Part shown: positions 62,369 through 64,000 of the stretch, one piece after another | Position numbering within the stretch: position 1 is the stretch's first letter | Layout: each line of letters opens with the position of its first letter | From: Oscillospiraceae bacterium | Lineage (GTDB): Bacteria; Bacillota; Clostridia; Oscillospirales; Oscillospiraceae | Length of the DNA stretch: 64,000 nucleotides | Assembly: GCA_017415425.1 (NCBI GenBank) | Contig: JAFQGT010000013.1 | Location: 1-64,000 of the forward strand | Direction: 5' to 3' | Position numbers and translations under genes: made by a program | Notes under the pieces: model-generated | What the model was told of the DNA's origin: nothing | Database searches by the model: none | What the model saw: only the letters and a program-made list of their open reading frames with translations

Positions 62369-63175
62369 TCAGTAGTACAGCCTGCGTATTATCGTTTCAC
62401 ATTCGTCGGCATTCATACCGCATTGGATCTGCGGATTGTACAGAAGTTTTATAAGCAATTCGTCCACTTCCGTTAAGCTTTGAGGTTCACTATATCCGCT
62501 GAAAATGATACTGTCCTGCCGCAGCTGTGTGTCCTGAATCGGACCCAGGCCATTATAGATTTCCTCCAATATTACCGAATTGCGCACGGTTTGGTGTATA
62601 TCTGTACGGCAGCAAATAATGGCATTGTAAATTTCATTGTTATCATACCAGAAAGTTACGCCACCGTCCATATAGGAAAAATTTTCTCCCAACAATCTCA
62701 CCATATCGGAACTTGAGCAAAAATGAATCTGCAGATTTGCCTCGGGGAAAACCTGAGTTTCATACATACCTGGAAAGCCCTCTATGGTGTTCAGCCAAGA
62801 AACGAAATTCGCCAGAACCTGCAGATCCTCTTCTGTGGCACTGCCGTTACACATATAGTAGATGGGTTTCGTCCATTTCTGCAAAAGGCTGGCGTTTCCG
62901 CCGTTTACAAATTCCGCATCTAGGCACACTTCATTAAAGTACCGGATCACATCTTCAACAGCCAGCCCCTCAATGTATAAAGGCGAGTGCTCCGACTCCG
63001 TGTCACAGGTAGTTTCCACTGTGGTTGCTTCTATAGTTTCCCCGGTAGTATCCGCAGCGGTCTGCTCTGTTTCAGTATGTTCCGTGGTCTCTAAGGGTTG
63101 GTAAATTCGATTGCAGGCAGAAACGCAAACCGCGAATAAAACAAAGACTGCTATTATGATGGATCTTTTCGCCAT
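62369..63175 (-). CDS. Lipoprotein of unknown function with Thr/Glu linker
   Basis: Function not recognised; 268 residues from ATG 63175 with GGAGG upstream. Signal peptide with lipobox VSAC (lipidated Cys about residue 21). A Thr/Glu-rich linker (about 28-65, repeated TTE/ETT) is followed by a globular domain (about 70-268) with two Cys (VCLDAEF, YYMCNGS). The linker resembles that of the lipoprotein at 43881-44927. Monocistronic by position, upstream of the nahK unit. Confidence 0.75.
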   Translation of the reverse strand: MAKRSIIIAVFVLFAVCVSACNRIYQPLETTEHTETEQTAADTTGETIEATTVETTCDTESEHSPLYIEGLAVEDVIRYFNEVCLDAEFVNGGNASLLQKWTKPIYYMCNGSATEEDLQVLANFVSWLNTIEGFPGMYETQVFPEANLQIHFCSSSDMVRLLGENFSYMDGGVTFWYDNNEIYNAIICCRTDIHQTVRNSVILEEIYNGLGPIQDTQLRQDSIIFSGYSEPQSLTEVDELLIKLLYNPQIQCGMNADECETIIRRLYY

Positions 63176-63339
63176 CGCGCATTCCTCCGTTACCAAATAA
63201 GGAAATCACAACGAATCTACTACCCCATAATAACAGTATATCACATATTGCAAGAAAGGAAAGTAGAAAATAAAAAATTTTATTACATTCATATAAGAGC
63301 CGCCTTTCGAGTCCTTCCCTCCAAATGCCCATAGTCAGC

Positions 63340-63371
63340 AAAAAGACCAATCCATTCGGATTGGTCTTTTT
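63340..63371 (-). terminator. Terminator of the tRNA unit
   Basis: AAAAAGACCAATCC and GGATTGGTCTTTTT, 14-bp perfect stem, 4-base loop, 2 bases after the tRNA-Tyr CCA end. Confidence 0.92.
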
Positions 63372-63373
63372 GC

Positions 63374-63458
63374 TGGTGGGGGAGGACGGATTCGAACCAT
63401 CGAAGCGATACGCAGCAGATTTACAGTCTGTCCCCTTTGGCCACTCGGGAACTCCCCC
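63374..63458 (-). tRNA. tRNA-Tyr (GTA)
   Basis: 85 bases with encoded CCA. Acceptor GGGGGAG pairs with CTCCCCC; anticodon loop reads CTGTAAA (anticodon GTA); GGTTCGAATCC T arm. It has the long variable arm expected of tRNA-Tyr. Confidence 0.95.
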
Positions 63459-63484
63459 AGATATGAAATTCTCTACCGTCTGCT

Positions 63485-63560
63485 TGGAGCCGGTAGACGG
63501 ACTCGAACCCCCGACCTGCTGATTACAAATCAGCTGCTCTACCAACTGAGCTATACCGGC
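63485..63560 (-). tRNA. tRNA-Thr (TGT)
   Basis: 76 bases with encoded CCA. Acceptor GCCGGTA pairs with TACCGGC; D arm AGCTCAGTTGGTAGAGC; anticodon loop TTTGTAA (anticodon TGT); T arm GGGGGTTCGAGTCC. It precedes tRNA-Tyr in one transcript. Confidence 0.95.
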
Positions 63561-63580
63561 GGCTCAAACAGAACACGCTT

Positions 63581-63609
63581 ATTATAGCTATCCGGTATTC
63601 TTTTGTCAA
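63581..63609 (-). promoter_or_regulatory. Promoter of tRNA-Thr/tRNA-Tyr
   Basis: Minus strand TTGACA, 17-base spacer, TATAAT, perfect consensus, about 20 bases before tRNA-Thr. Confidence 0.88.
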
Positions 63610-63768
63610 GCACTTTTTTCGTATTTCTATGTAAAGAATCAAATATCCAAAAATGTCCGTTGTTTTAACAATTCCCTCAACTTTTTGATAAAAATTTTTG
63701 AATTGAATTGTTTTTCATTTCCCCTTATGTTACACTTAATTTAACGTTTCACTTTGGAGGTATGCTTC

Positions 63769-64000
63769 TTGAACGCCAATCCTACTTCTGCAAAAGAGTC
63801 TAGATTTTTTATATATCTCAAACCGTTGCTTCATTTCCTGTTTCTGGCGCTGTCATTTATGCTGATTGAGTGTGTCGGTATGATCCTGCTGCGGCCGGAA
63901 AGCTCCAACGGACTTCTGTTCGGCGCTTTGTGGTCTGTGATGCTGGCAGCATTTTTGCTACTCCTGCCCCGTAAAGCCGGCCGGATTCTGTTTGGCATCC
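63769..64000 (+). CDS. N-terminus of a membrane protein (possible LTA synthase family), cut by window edge
   Basis: 77 codons visible. The likely start is TTG 63769 with GGAGG eight bases upstream; ATG 63762 is only one base from that site and reaches a stop after 13 codons. The product begins with a short polar stretch (NPTSAKESRF) and then two hydrophobic segments (KPLLHFLFLALSFMLIECVG and LFGALWSVMLAAFLLLLP) followed by RKAGRILFG. This resembles the N-terminus of lipoteichoic-acid synthase-type sulfatase-fold proteins of Clostridia, but the catalytic part is outside the window. Confidence 0.55.
   Translation, partial: MNANPTSAKESRFFIYLKPLLHFLFLALSFMLIECVGMILLRPESSNGLLFGALWSVMLAAFLLLLPRKAGRILFGI

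Noticed and set aside
63762-63803. ATG 63762 as start of the last gene.
   Set aside because: It is one base from GGAGG and its frame stops after 13 codons; TTG 63769 fits the spacing and stays open.

Overview
The window looks like a chromosome segment of a Gram-positive, low-to-mid GC Clostridia-type gut bacterium, probably Oscillospiraceae/Ruminococcaceae. This is inference: strong AGGAGG ribosome-binding sites, FtsEX with a PcsB-like hydrolase, LicD and teichoic-type chemistry, lipoproteins with Cys lipoboxes, mucin/milk-glycan sugar catabolism, and no outer-membrane genes. No mobile element, CRISPR array or rRNA was seen.

Layout. 1-7.5 kb (minus): lysS (cut by the window edge), greA, an S41 protease, and ftsE-ftsX-PcsB-like hydrolase for septal wall cleavage, then a PucR/CdaR-type regulator. 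7.7-10.7 kb: an RsuA-type pseudouridine synthase, a DUF4830-like anchored protein, an FMN-riboswitch-controlled riboflavin importer (ribU) and an unknown membrane protein. 10.9-27.5 kb (plus): one long surface-polysaccharide locus behind a clear promoter, with dTDP-rhamnose synthesis (rfbA, B, D, C), a rhamnosyltransferase-like enzyme, an IspD/TarI-type cytidylyltransferase with LicD, three family-2 glycosyltransferases, a Wzy-type polymerase carrying an 11-unit Thr/Pro-rich minisatellite, a Wzx flippase, and an ATP-grasp/GNAT/DegT trio. 27.5-33.4 kb: gpsA, a flavin reductase-like protein, a YitT-like membrane protein, a TrpXYZ-type ABC importer and a sugar/maltose acetyltransferase.

33.5-43.9 kb is the most unusual part. 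A RhaS/LsrB-type sugar ABC importer sits with two L-rhamnose-mutarotase-like proteins, a URO-D/MtaA-type methyltransferase-like protein, a creatininase-family hydrolase, a creatinase-like M24 protein that has lost metal ligands, an ASRT-family sugar-sensor candidate and a divergent RpiB-type isomerase. No rhamnose isomerase, kinase or aldolase and no ordinary regulator are present, so the substrate is unknown. It looks like an undescribed uptake-and-catabolism system.

43.9-50.6 kb: two secreted proteins, one with a frameshift at a homopolymer in its signal peptide, and a MacB/FtsX-type ABC exporter pair. 50.6-57.5 kb: a MsmK/UgpC-type shared sugar ATPase with a structured leader, and a BMP-type nucleoside ABC importer behind a guanine-class purine riboswitch. 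57.6-62.2 kb: nahK-galE-ROK kinase-nagA, a salvage route for N-acetylhexosamines. 62.4-64 kb: a lipoprotein, tRNA-Thr and tRNA-Tyr, and the start of a membrane protein that may be an LTA synthase.

All calls come from reading the sequence alone. Family names are from motif recognition, not database searches.
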